Assembly (NCBI RefSeq): GCF_011388215.1
Contig: NZ_CP049989.1
Location: forward strand, 3,596,001 to 3,660,000
Source: Hydrogenophaga crocea
Lineage (GTDB): Bacteria; Pseudomonadota; Gammaproteobacteria; Burkholderiales; Burkholderiaceae_C
DNA: 64,000 nt
Direction: 5' to 3'
A program made the translations under genes and the position numbers. This document shows, in pieces, positions 57,382-64,000 of this stretch. Position 1 is the first letter of the stretch. Each line of letters opens with the position of its first letter. Below the pieces are notes generated by a model. It saw nothing but the letters and a program-made list of their open reading frames with translations. It had not been told where the DNA came from and did no database searches.

Positions 57382-57702
57382 ATGCCCAAAATCGTCTTCA
57401 TCGATCACCTCGGAACCCGCTACGAGACGGAGGCGCCGGTCGGGCGCAACCTGATGCAGGTGGCCTTGGACCATGGGGTGCCCGGCATCCTGGGCGACTG
57501 CGGCGGCGCCTGCAGCTGCGCCACCTGCCACGGCTACATCGGCGAGCCCTGGGCCGCACAGTTGCCCGAGCGCTCGGCAACCGAGGTGTTCATGCTCGAA
57601 GCGGTGGTGGACGAGCGCCCCGACAGCCGCCTGTGCTGTCAGATCAAGGTGCGGCCCGAGCTCGAAGGCCTGGTGGTGCGGCTGCCCGCCGAGCAGGCCT
57701 GA
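57382..57702 (+). CDS. [2Fe-2S] ferredoxin, adrenodoxin/putidaredoxin type
   Basis: This 106-residue ferredoxin has cluster ligands Cys40-x5-Cys46-x2-Cys49 and Cys86 (GDCGGACSCATC, then SRLCCQIKV) and the acidic interaction helix MLEAVVDERPDS. It should carry electrons from the FAD reductase to the Rieske oxygenase, forming a three-component class of oxygenase. It is transcribed away from the main operon but shares the operator region. Confidence 0.94.
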   Translation: MPKIVFIDHLGTRYETEAPVGRNLMQVALDHGVPGILGDCGGACSCATCHGYIGEPWAAQLPERSATEVFMLEAVVDERPDSRLCCQIKVRPELEGLVVRLPAEQA

Positions 57703-57726
57703 ACGCCGACGCGGCCAGCGCGTTCA
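57700..57726. repeat. Inverted repeat containing two convergent stop codons
   Basis: TGAACGC (57700-57706) and GCGTTCA (57720-57726) are complementary; the first starts with the ferredoxin stop codon and the second ends with the stop codon of the opposing hydratase. A possible weak bidirectional hairpin without a T-run. Confidence 0.5.
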
Positions 57727-58506
57727 GCGGCCGGTAAAGCGCGGCTCGCGCTTTTCGATGAAGGCGGCGAGGCCTTCACGCAGGTCCTCGCTGTCCTGGT
57801 GTTCGAGCATTGCGGCCTGCTCCAGCGCCAGGGCGGCGGGCAGGTCGAGGTGCTGGCCGGCGTGCAGCAGGGCCTTGAGGCGTTGCTGCGCGAGCGGGCT
57901 GCGCGCGCACAGGGCATCGACAAGCGCCTGGGTGGCGGGCAGCAGCGCCTCGTCGTCGGCCACCTCGTGCACCAGACCGGCATCGCGCATGGCTTCTGCG
58001 CTCCAGGTGTCGCCCGTGTGCAGCAGGTAGCGGGCGCGGCTGGCGCCGATGGCGCGCGGCAGCCGCGCCGACGCGCCGCCACCGGGCAGCAGGCCGTAGC
58101 GCGCGTGGCCGTCGCCCAGGCGCGCGCTGCGGGCGGCCACCACCAGGTCGCAGCACAGCACCAGCTCCAGGCCACCGGCCAGCGTGGTGCCGTTGACCAT
58201 GGCAACCACCGGTTTGGCACAGGCCTCGAGCCGGTTCAGTGTGTCGTTGAGCCGGCGCAAAAAAGGTTCGGCAGCCCCCGCGGCGCGAATGGCCTTGAGG
58301 TCGGCACCCACGCAGAACGCGCGCCCCGCGCCGGTGACGACCAGCACGCGCACCGCGGGATCGTGCGCCGCCAGCGCGAGGCCCTCGTCCAGGCGGTCCA
58401 GCACATCGGCCGTGATCGCGTTGAATGCCGCCGGGCGGTTGAGCCGCATCCACAAGGCATTGCGCTGGATGTCGAGCACCACACTGGGTTCGTTCGCGGT
58501 CGTCAT
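57724..58506 (-). CDS. Enoyl-CoA hydratase/isomerase (second copy)
   Basis: This 260-residue crotonase-fold protein has [39 protein letters not shown] and the REPRFTGR C-terminus. The [17 protein letters not shown] segment fits the usual active-site helix, with Gly at the second-Glu position of typical hydratases. It converges with the ferredoxin gene and has its own promoter region upstream, in which I find no good operator. Whether it belongs to the same pathway is uncertain. Confidence 0.88.
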   Translation of the reverse strand: MTTANEPSVVLDIQRNALWMRLNRPAAFNAITADVLDRLDEGLALAAHDPAVRVLVVTGAGRAFCVGADLKAIRAAGAAEPFLRRLNDTLNRLEACAKPVVAMVNGTTLAGGLELVLCCDLVVAARSARLGDGHARYGLLPGGGASARLPRAIGASRARYLLHTGDTWSAEAMRDAGLVHEVADDEALLPATQALVDALCARSPLAQQRLKALLHAGQHLDLPAALALEQAAMLEHQDSEDLREGLAAFIEKREPRFTGR

Positions 58507-58809
58507 GCCTGTGGATGGCCAAGCCGGTTGCGCGCACGGCGCGGGACGGCGAGTGTGCACCATGTCCCGCGCTGGCAAGCACCGGCCCGGGTTCACGACC
58601 AACACAGCCGACCGGTGCCCGCGCCGAAGTCCATCGGTGTAAGGAGTCCTGGAGTGCTCGCGAGGGGCGATCCCATCAGCGCGCTTTCCGGCCTTTCCCG
58701 GGCTCGACCTTGGCCGATCATGTCCGAAGGCGCGAGCACGGAAATCGAGCGCCGCCATCCAGGACCCGCCAGCGGGCCTCTGCCGATCCCCGACACCAAG
58801 GACAACACC
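58507..58809. other. 303-bp intergenic region with no recognised element
   Basis: This gap separates a leftward hydratase and a rightward chemoreceptor. I see no ORF with a ribosome-binding site, no terminator and no consensus promoter. GCCGATCA at 58713-58720 resembles a FliA -10 at six of eight positions but lacks a -35. CCGACCGGT near 58607 matches only the core of the island operator. Confidence 0.5.
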
Positions 58810-60402
58810 ATGGGCCTCCTCCAACGCCTTTCCATCTCGCAGCGCCTCACGGCGGGCTTTGCCGTGCAGGTGCTGCTCATGGCGGCCATGGGCGGCATGG
58901 CCATCTGGCAGACGCGCGCGATCGACGCCGAGGTGCAGACCGTCACCGACGACCTGATGCCCAAGCAGCGGCACCTTCAATCGGTGAAGGACGAGGTCAA
59001 CCAGATCGCGCGCGCCATGCGCAACATGATGATCATGGACGCGCCCGACGACATCCAGAAGCAGCGCGCCCTCATCAACGACAGCCGCAAGCGCATCGCG
59101 GACGACATCCGCTGGCTGCAGGAGCGCATCGCCACGGCCGAAGGCAAGGCCTTGCTGGCGCGGCTGATGTCGGCGCGCGAGGCCTTCATCGCGAGCCAGA
59201 ACCGCTTCTTCGACATCCTGGGGCGCGGCCAGCGCGAGGACGCGCGGCGCGTGCTGCTCGACGAAACGCGGGCCCTGCAGATGACCTACATGGAACAGAT
59301 CGACGCACTGATCGGCTTCCAGGAACAGCTCACCGACCAGGGCTCCCAGCGCATCGACCACACGGTGGCACAGGTGCAGCAGGCCATGCTGGGCCTGCTC
59401 GCTGCCGGGGCGCTGGTGGGCGCGGGCCTGGCCCTGTCCATCGTGCGCAGCGTCACGCGGCCGATCGCGCACGCGGTCACGATCGCTGACCACATCGCGG
59501 CCGGCGACCTGACGCAGCCCATCGTGATCGACAGCCGCGACGAGACCGGCCGCCTGCTCGGGGCGATGCAGAAGATGCAGGCCGCGCTCAGCGCCCTGGT
59601 GCATTCGGTGCGCCTGAACGCCGAGGGTGTGGCCAGCGCCAGCGCGCAGATCGCCCAGGGCAACCTCGATCTCTCGTCGCGCACCGAACAGCAGGCGAGT
59701 GCGCTCGAGCAGACCTCGGCCTCGATGGAAGAAATGGGGTCGACCGCGCAGCAGAACGCCGACAACGCGCGCGCCGCCAGCCAGCTCGCCGCCAAGGCCA
59801 GCGGCGTCGCGGTGCAGGGCGGCGAGGTGGTCGATCAGGTCGTGCAGACCATGCGCGACATCAACGACAGCAGCCACCGCATCAATCACATCATCGGCGT
59901 GATCGACGGCATCGCCTTCCAGACCAACATCCTCGCGCTCAACGCCGCCGTGGAAGCCGCGCGCGCCGGTGAACAAGGCCGCGGCTTCGCGGTGGTGGCC
60001 GGCGAGGTGCGCAGCCTCGCGCAGCGCAGCGCCGAAGCGGCCAAGGAGATCAAGGGCCTGATCAACGCCAGCGTGGCCCGGGTGGCGCAGGGCACGGCCC
60101 TGGTGGACCGTGCGGGCGCCACCATGCAGGACGTGGTGCGGTCCATCCAGCGCGTGACCGATCTCGTGGGCGAGATCAGCAGCGCCAGCCAGGAACAGAA
60201 CGCCGGGGTCAACCAGGTCGCCGAGGCGGTCAGCAGCATGGACCAGACCACGCAGCAGAACGCCGCGCTGGTCGAAGAAAGCGCCTCGGCCGCGGCCAGC
60301 CTGCGCCAGCAGGCCGATCAGCTGGTGAGCACGGTCAGCCAGTTCCGCACCCAGGCCGAGGGCATGGACGGCCTCAGCGCGTGCCGCCCAGCCGGTGCGT
60401 GA
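58810..60402 (+). CDS. Methyl-accepting chemotaxis protein (receptor E)
   Basis: This 530-residue chemoreceptor has TM1 (about 12-32), a four-helix-bundle periplasmic sensor (about 35-190) with a Met-rich patch ([14 protein letters not shown]), TM2 (about 193-213), HAMP and the signalling coiled coil. Its module differs from the repeated one (for example [20 protein letters not shown]). AAGGACAACACC precedes the ATG. There is no CheR tether. Its position beside the catabolic island raises the possibility that it detects the same substrate, but nothing in the sequence proves it. The 3' end overlaps the doxX-like gene by 29 bp. Confidence 0.9.
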   Translation: MGLLQRLSISQRLTAGFAVQVLLMAAMGGMAIWQTRAIDAEVQTVTDDLMPKQRHLQSVKDEVNQIARAMRNMMIMDAPDDIQKQRALINDSRKRIADDIRWLQERIATAEGKALLARLMSAREAFIASQNRFFDILGRGQREDARRVLLDETRALQMTYMEQIDALIGFQEQLTDQGSQRIDHTVAQVQQAMLGLLAAGALVGAGLALSIVRSVTRPIAHAVTIADHIAAGDLTQPIVIDSRDETGRLLGAMQKMQAALSALVHSVRLNAEGVASASAQIAQGNLDLSSRTEQQASALEQTSASMEEMGSTAQQNADNARAASQLAAKASGVAVQGGEVVDQVVQTMRDINDSSHRINHIIGVIDGIAFQTNILALNAAVEAARAGEQGRGFAVVAGEVRSLAQRSAEAAKEIKGLINASVARVAQGTALVDRAGATMQDVVRSIQRVTDLVGEISSASQEQNAGVNQVAEAVSSMDQTTQQNAALVEESASAAASLRQQADQLVSTVSQFRTQAEGMDGLSACRPAGA

Positions 60403-60772
60403 ACGCCACCACCAGCGCCGAGACCAGGAAGAAGGCCTGAAGCTCCAGACGCCAGCCACCGGTGTTGGTGATCTGCAGGAAGTGGCCCATGTGGGCGAGG
60501 AACAGCGCGAAGCCCATGTTGATGGCGATGACCAGCGCGGCCGGCACCACCCAGAAGCCCGCGAGCAGCATCAGCGGTGCGATGAGTTCGCCCAGGTAGG
60601 CGCCGTAGGCGAACCAGCCGGGCAGGCCGCGGGCCACGAGCATGGCTTCGATGCCGCCCACGCCGCCCGTGACCTTGGCCCAGCCGTGGAAGAGCATCAG
60701 CAGGGCCAGGGTCCAGCGCAGCAGCAGGGCACCCGCGCGCGGGTGGTCGAACAAGGCATTGAGTGCATTCAT
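60374..60772 (-). CDS. DoxX family membrane protein
   Basis: The 132-residue protein has four TM helices with the DoxX pattern: [39 protein letters not shown], and a C-terminal [22 protein letters not shown]. The family is linked to redox and membrane functions without a fixed activity. It follows the hemerythrin gene by 11 bp, so the two are probably co-transcribed. Confidence 0.88.
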   Translation of the reverse strand: MNALNALFDHPRAGALLLRWTLALLMLFHGWAKVTGGVGGIEAMLVARGLPGWFAYGAYLGELIAPLMLLAGFWVVPAALVIAINMGFALFLAHMGHFLQITNTGGWRLELQAFFLVSALVVAFTHRLGGTR

Positions 60773-60783
60773 GGCGCGCGAGT

Positions 60784-61281
60784 CTATGCGCTGGCCATGA
60801 CCACTTCTCCCTCGCGCGAGATCGCCAGGCTCTTGTACGCGCCGGCGTAGTGGCGGCGCATCTCGAGCAGGTCCTTGAGGTAGCGCTTGCCGAGCTGGGT
60901 CTTGTCGGAGTCGCTCAGGATCTTGCCGGCCACCTGGAAGAACTTGTGCTCTTCTTCGCGCAGGTGGTGGTGCACCTTCTCGCTGAGCGTGCGCGCCGTC
61001 TCGAGCCATTCGGCCGTGCTCTTGTCGGGCACGCTCAGGTCTTCGCAGAGCTCCTCGATCCGGTGGTGCTCGGCGAGCGCGTGGCGCGACGAACTCAGGC
61101 CCGGGTTGGTCATGAGCATGGGCACGTAGAGGAAGCGCTCCTCGGCGGCCGCGTGGGCCTCGAGTTCGACCTTCAGGCGCAGGAAGAGCGCGTCGCGCTC
61201 GCCCGGCTTGACGCGGGTGAGCGAGCGGCACAGCTTTCGTTGCAGTTCATGGCTTTCGCGCAAGGCTTCGAAGATGTTCAT
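60784..61281 (-). CDS. Hemerythrin-domain protein
   Basis: This 165-residue helical protein has His/Glu residues of a di-iron hemerythrin (HHE) bundle: ESHELQRKL, VELEAHAAAEERFLY, LAEHHRIEEL and EKVHHHLREEEHKFF. Such single-domain proteins bind O2 or NO, or help protect iron chemistry. It lies next to a DoxX gene and near a chemoreceptor; a redox-sensing or protective role is plausible but not shown. Confidence 0.88.
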   Translation of the reverse strand: MNIFEALRESHELQRKLCRSLTRVKPGERDALFLRLKVELEAHAAAEERFLYVPMLMTNPGLSSSRHALAEHHRIEELCEDLSVPDKSTAEWLETARTLSEKVHHHLREEEHKFFQVAGKILSDSDKTQLGKRYLKDLLEMRRHYAGAYKSLAISREGEVVMASA

Positions 61282-61456
61282 GGGGTTCGGAGGCGATGCT
61301 TGATGGAATCGTCATGCTGCACGGACCCACCGCTGGCGACTATCGGCGCGGACCGCCCGCGGCCGTGCGCGTTGTCCTACAAGGCGGACGACCCTGGGGC
61401 CGCGGCGGCCCGCCGCGGTGGGATGATGCGGGGCCCGCCCGGCCCCTCCCGACACC

Positions 61457-61822
61457 ATGGACGATTCGCAGATTCACATCCCCGACAGCTTCGTGCGGCT
61501 GTTCGTGCGGCCCGACCGCCCCGTGCCGCGGCACCGCGCCGCAGAGATCGCGCAGCGCTTCGAGATCTGCGACGACATGGCCGCCGCGCTGGTGCCGCGC
61601 GCACAGGAACTGCAGTTCGGGCTCGGCATCACCGAGGCGGACGTGCTCGACAAGCTGCTCGAGAGCCTGCTGGCCCTTGCAGCGCCGGGCGCAGACGGCG
61701 CGCCCGGCACGCTCAGCGCACCCGAGGCGCGCTGGGTGGTCTGCCACCTGGCCGAGCAGCTCGGCTGGCTCGATCACCTGAGCCCCGCGCTGCGCGCAGC
61801 GGTGGCGGAACCGCCCCCATGA
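61457..61822 (+). CDS. Small conserved protein of unknown function
   Basis: This 121-residue acidic protein begins MDDSQIHIPDSFVRLFVRPD and contains ICDDMAAALVPRAQELQFGLGITEADVLDKLLESLL. Similar small proteins occur in Comamonadaceae under uninformative names; I know no function. No signal peptide, TM helix or metal motif; probably helical and cytoplasmic. It converges with the following gene, 17 bp apart. Confidence 0.7.
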   Translation: MDDSQIHIPDSFVRLFVRPDRPVPRHRAAEIAQRFEICDDMAAALVPRAQELQFGLGITEADVLDKLLESLLALAAPGADGAPGTLSAPEARWVVCHLAEQLGWLDHLSPALRAAVAEPPP

Positions 61823-61839
61823 GCGTGTGGCGCACGGCT

Positions 61840-62178
61840 TCACCCCACCAGGTTGCAGCGGGCCGTGCAGCGGCGCAGCGAGAGCAGGTCGTCGTTCCAT
61901 TCGCCACCCGCGTGCGCGCGCAGGTAGGGGCGCTGCCCCGGCTCTTGCACCACGGCGATGTTCGAACGCCGGCCCGTGACCCGGTTGAGCAGGTAGTAGG
62001 TCTCGGTGTTGAGCTCGATGCGCCGGATGATCAGGGCGCTGGGCAGACGCCAGCGGTGGTTCAGATTGCCCACATGGGTGATCTGGTGGTGCCACAGACC
62101 GTTGCGGGGTTTGGAAATGCAGCTGATCTCGAACTCGTGCACGCCGGGACTCCCTGGGTTTTGGTGCATCATTTGCAT
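61840..62178 (-). CDS. DUF3892-like small protein
   Basis: The product of about 112 residues has the DUF3892 pattern: EFEISCISKPRNGLWHHQIT, SALIIRRIELNTETYYL, and the C-terminal PYLRAHAGGEWNDDLLSLRRC (a YLRT..DG...DNLLsLP-C type ending). Function is unknown. The start may be any of three nearby ATGs (62178, 62172 or 62169); none has a ribosome-binding site. It is divergent from the restriction-modification genes, 80 bp away. Confidence 0.72.
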   Translation of the reverse strand: MQMMHQNPGSPGVHEFEISCISKPRNGLWHHQITHVGNLNHRWRLPSALIIRRIELNTETYYLLNRVTGRRSNIAVVQEPGQRPYLRAHAGGEWNDDLLSLRRCTARCNLVG

Positions 62179-62258
62179 TGATGCGTGTAAGTCAAAAGCA
62201 TACTTGTGGTCGCTTGGTCCGAGCAACCAGAATCCGCCCTCATTTCCCTCGATACAAC

Positions 62259-62858
62259 ATGCTTTACGCCGTGAAGGATCTCGCCGAGGTGCGGGCTGGT
62301 CATGCCTTCCGCGGCGGCGTGCCGGTGGCCGAGACCGGCAACGCCCGGGTGGTGCAAATGCGCGACATCTGCCTCGACAGCGGCGTGAACTGGGCCGGTG
62401 TCGCCGCCACCCGCCTGCCGGCCACCGCGCGCGCGCCCGAGTGGCTGCAGAACGGCGACGTGCTGTTCGCTGCCCGGGGCGGCCGCAACTACGCGCTGTG
62501 CCTGTCCGACGTGCCCGAGCGCACGCTGTGCGCGCAGTATTTCTTCGTACTCCGGCGCAAATCGCCGGCCGTGGTGCCCGAGTACCTGGCCTGGCACATC
62601 AACCGGGCCCCGGGCCAGCGCTACCTCATGGGCAAAGCCGAGGGCACGGACCAGCTCAGCATCCGCCGCGCCGTGCTCGAAGACATGCCGGTGGCGCTGC
62701 CCGACACCGAGCGGCAATGGCTGCTGGTGAACCTGGCCCGCGCCGCCGCCTGCGAGCGGCGCCGGCTCGAATCCCTGATCCGCCTGCGCGAGCAGGAACT
62801 CGATGCGCTCGCGCACCAACTGCAGGCCGTGGCCCAATGCCCTGAACCCCATCCATGA
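62259..62858 (+). CDS. hsdS: Half-size type I restriction-modification specificity subunit (HsdS-like)
   Basis: This 199-residue protein looks like a single HsdS half: one target-recognition domain (about 1-145: LYAVKDLAEVRAGHAFRGGV, NGDVLFAARGGRNYAL, FFVLRRKSPAVVPEYLAWHI, GTDQLSIRRAVLEDMPVALP) followed by one coiled-coil spacer helix (about 150-190). Full HsdS proteins are about 400 residues with two such halves. It would have to dimerise, giving a palindromic target, or pair with another half subunit. The ATG at 62259 is preceded by no strong ribosome-binding site. The stop overlaps hsdM by 4 bp. Confidence 0.8.
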   Translation: MLYAVKDLAEVRAGHAFRGGVPVAETGNARVVQMRDICLDSGVNWAGVAATRLPATARAPEWLQNGDVLFAARGGRNYALCLSDVPERTLCAQYFFVLRRKSPAVVPEYLAWHINRAPGQRYLMGKAEGTDQLSIRRAVLEDMPVALPDTERQWLLVNLARAAACERRRLESLIRLREQELDALAHQLQAVAQCPEPHP

Positions 62859-64000
62859 ACGACACCGCCATCAGCCAGAACGCGATCAATGCCGCGGTCT
62901 GGTCCGCCTGCGACACCTTCCGCGGTACGGTCGATCCCAGCATCTACAAGGACTACGTCCTCACGATGCTGTTCCTCAAGTACATCTCCGACGTCTGGCA
63001 CGACCACTACACGCGCTACCAGGCCGAGCACGGCGACCACCCGGAACTGATCGAGGAACTGCTCAAGAACGAGCGCTTCGTGCTGCCGCCCCAGGCCAGC
63101 TTCCCCGCGCTGCACGCCGCGCGCCACCTGCCCGGCAACGGCGAGCGCATCGACAAGGCGCTGCATGCGATCGAAGAGGCCAACCTCGGCAAGCTGCGTG
63201 ACGTGTTCCAGGACATCAGCTTCAACTCCAACAAGCTCGGCGACGAGGCCCAGAAGAACGACATTCTTCGCCACCTGCTCGAGGACTTCGCCGGCCCCGA
63301 GCTGAACCTGCGCGAGAGCCGGGTGGGCTCGCTCGACGTGATCGGCAACGCCTACGAATTCCTCATCAAGAACTTCGCCACCACCGCGGGCAAGAAGGCC
63401 GGCGAGTTCTACACGCCGCCCGAGGTGTCCATGCTGATGGCCCGGCTCATGGACCCGCAGCCCGGCGAGGAAATCTGCGACCCCACCTGCGGCTCGGGCT
63501 CGCTGCTCATGAAGTGCAGCCAGCTCATCCGCGCGCGCAGCGGCGGCCGGCGCTACGCGCTGTACGGCCAGGAGGCCATCGGCAGCACCTGGGCGCTGGC
63601 CAAGATGAACATGTTCCTGCACGCCGAAGACAACCACCGCATCGAATGGGGCGACACGCTGCGCAACCCGCGGCTGCTCGACAGCGAAGGTCGGCTCAAG
63701 CGCTTCGACATCGTGGTCGCCAACCCGCCGTTCTCGCTCGAGAAATGGGGCCACGAAGGCGCGGCCCACGACCCGCACCAGCGCTTTCGCCGCGGCATCC
63801 CGCCGCGCACCAAGGCCGACTACGCCTTCATCCTGCACATGGTCGAAACCATGAAACCCGATCGCGGCCGCATGGCGGTGGTGGTGCCGCACGGTGTGCT
63901 GTTCCGCGGCGCGGCCGAAGGCAAGATCCGCCGCCGGCTGATCGAGGAGAACCTGCTCGACGCCGTCATCGGCCTGCCCGAGAAGCTGTTCTACGGCACC
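62855..64000 (+). CDS. hsdM: Type I restriction-modification methyltransferase subunit (HsdM, cut by window end)
   Basis: HsdM is the N6-adenine methyltransferase of type I systems. The 382 visible codons include the N-terminal HsdM domain (AAVWSACDTFRGTVDPSIYK, then VLTMLFLKYISDVW), SAM-binding motif I DPTCGSGSLLMK (near residue 210) and the catalytic NPPF motif (near 290). ATGA overlap links it to the half-size S gene. The C-terminal helices and any hsdR lie beyond the window. Confidence 0.94.
   Translation, partial: MNDTAISQNAINAAVWSACDTFRGTVDPSIYKDYVLTMLFLKYISDVWHDHYTRYQAEHGDHPELIEELLKNERFVLPPQASFPALHAARHLPGNGERIDKALHAIEEANLGKLRDVFQDISFNSNKLGDEAQKNDILRHLLEDFAGPELNLRESRVGSLDVIGNAYEFLIKNFATTAGKKAGEFYTPPEVSMLMARLMDPQPGEEICDPTCGSGSLLMKCSQLIRARSGGRRYALYGQEAIGSTWALAKMNMFLHAEDNHRIEWGDTLRNPRLLDSEGRLKRFDIVVANPPFSLEKWGHEGAAHDPHQRFRRGIPPRTKADYAFILHMVETMKPDRGRMAVVVPHGVLFRGAAEGKIRRRLIEENLLDAVIGLPEKLFYGT

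Noticed and set aside
58604..58621. A sixth island operator upstream of the second hydratase
   Set aside because: Only the nine-base core CCGACCGGT matches; both arms fail, so it is likely chance in GC-rich DNA.
61335..61350. FliA-like -10 (GCCGATAG on the minus strand) upstream of the hemerythrin gene
   Set aside because: No -35 is present at the required spacing.

Overview
The window is about 68-70% G+C with dense, overlapping genes. Its core blocks (rpmH-rnpA-yidD-yidC-mnmE divergent from dnaA-dnaN-gyrB; metX-metW; kdsD-kdsC-lptC; lptD-surA) have the content and style of a Burkholderiales chromosome, most likely family Comamonadaceae (a Hydrogenophaga-like genome would fit). The chromosome replication region lies near 31.7-37.2 kb. 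I see no tRNA, rRNA, IS element, phage gene or CRISPR array.

Layout. 0-4.7 kb: envelope assembly (surA, lptD) divergent from an AmgK-type sugar kinase and rsmE. 4.7-16.2 kb: chemotaxis block with an orphan receptor, an MFS permease, a lipase-like hydrolase, an M20 peptidase, and a cheW-mcp-mcp-mcp operon. Three of these receptors share an almost identical 660-bp signalling module. 16.3-27.6 kb: housekeeping genes: a transglutaminase-like protein, metW/metX with a SAM-II riboswitch leader, a glycine-rich RNA-binding protein, an SDR joined to lptC-kdsC-kdsD, a Kef-type antiporter, a Tat-exported metallo-beta-lactamase-fold protein, apt, and a cyclic-nucleotide-domain protein. 27.7-37.2 kb: replication-origin cluster. 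37.2-41.9 kb: lower-G+C accessory stretch with a CPBP protease, a small lipoprotein, a GNAT enzyme, a Cys-rich repeat protein, a secreted hydrolase and a MocR regulator. 42.1-58.5 kb: a catabolic island. 58.8-62.2 kb: another receptor, DoxX, hemerythrin and small unknown proteins. 62.2-64 kb: start of a type I restriction-modification locus with a half-size specificity subunit.

The catabolic island reads as one pathway. A TRAP transporter brings in an organic acid and a CoA ligase activates it. An alpha-methylacyl-CoA racemase can epimerise it. A Rieske ring-hydroxylating oxygenase (alpha, beta, with its own ferredoxin and ferredoxin reductase) oxidises the ring. A SCPx-type thiolase and a thiolase-fold/OB-fold fusion protein could remove the side chain. 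Two enoyl-CoA hydratases, an SDR and an esterase accompany them. This set resembles the ipf (ibuprofen, 2-arylpropionate) logic. Five copies of an 18-bp palindrome, consensus AGTCCGACYGGTCGGACT, lie in front of the transcription units, including the locus's own TetR gene, so a single regulator probably controls the whole island.

The most unusual regulatory arrangement is ahead of metX. A SAM-II aptamer hides a Shine-Dalgarno sequence that serves not metX but a 23-codon leader ORF. That leader ORF runs straight through an intrinsic terminator, and its stop codon overlaps the TTG start of metX. This suggests SAM-gated leader translation that prevents termination and couples translation to metX.
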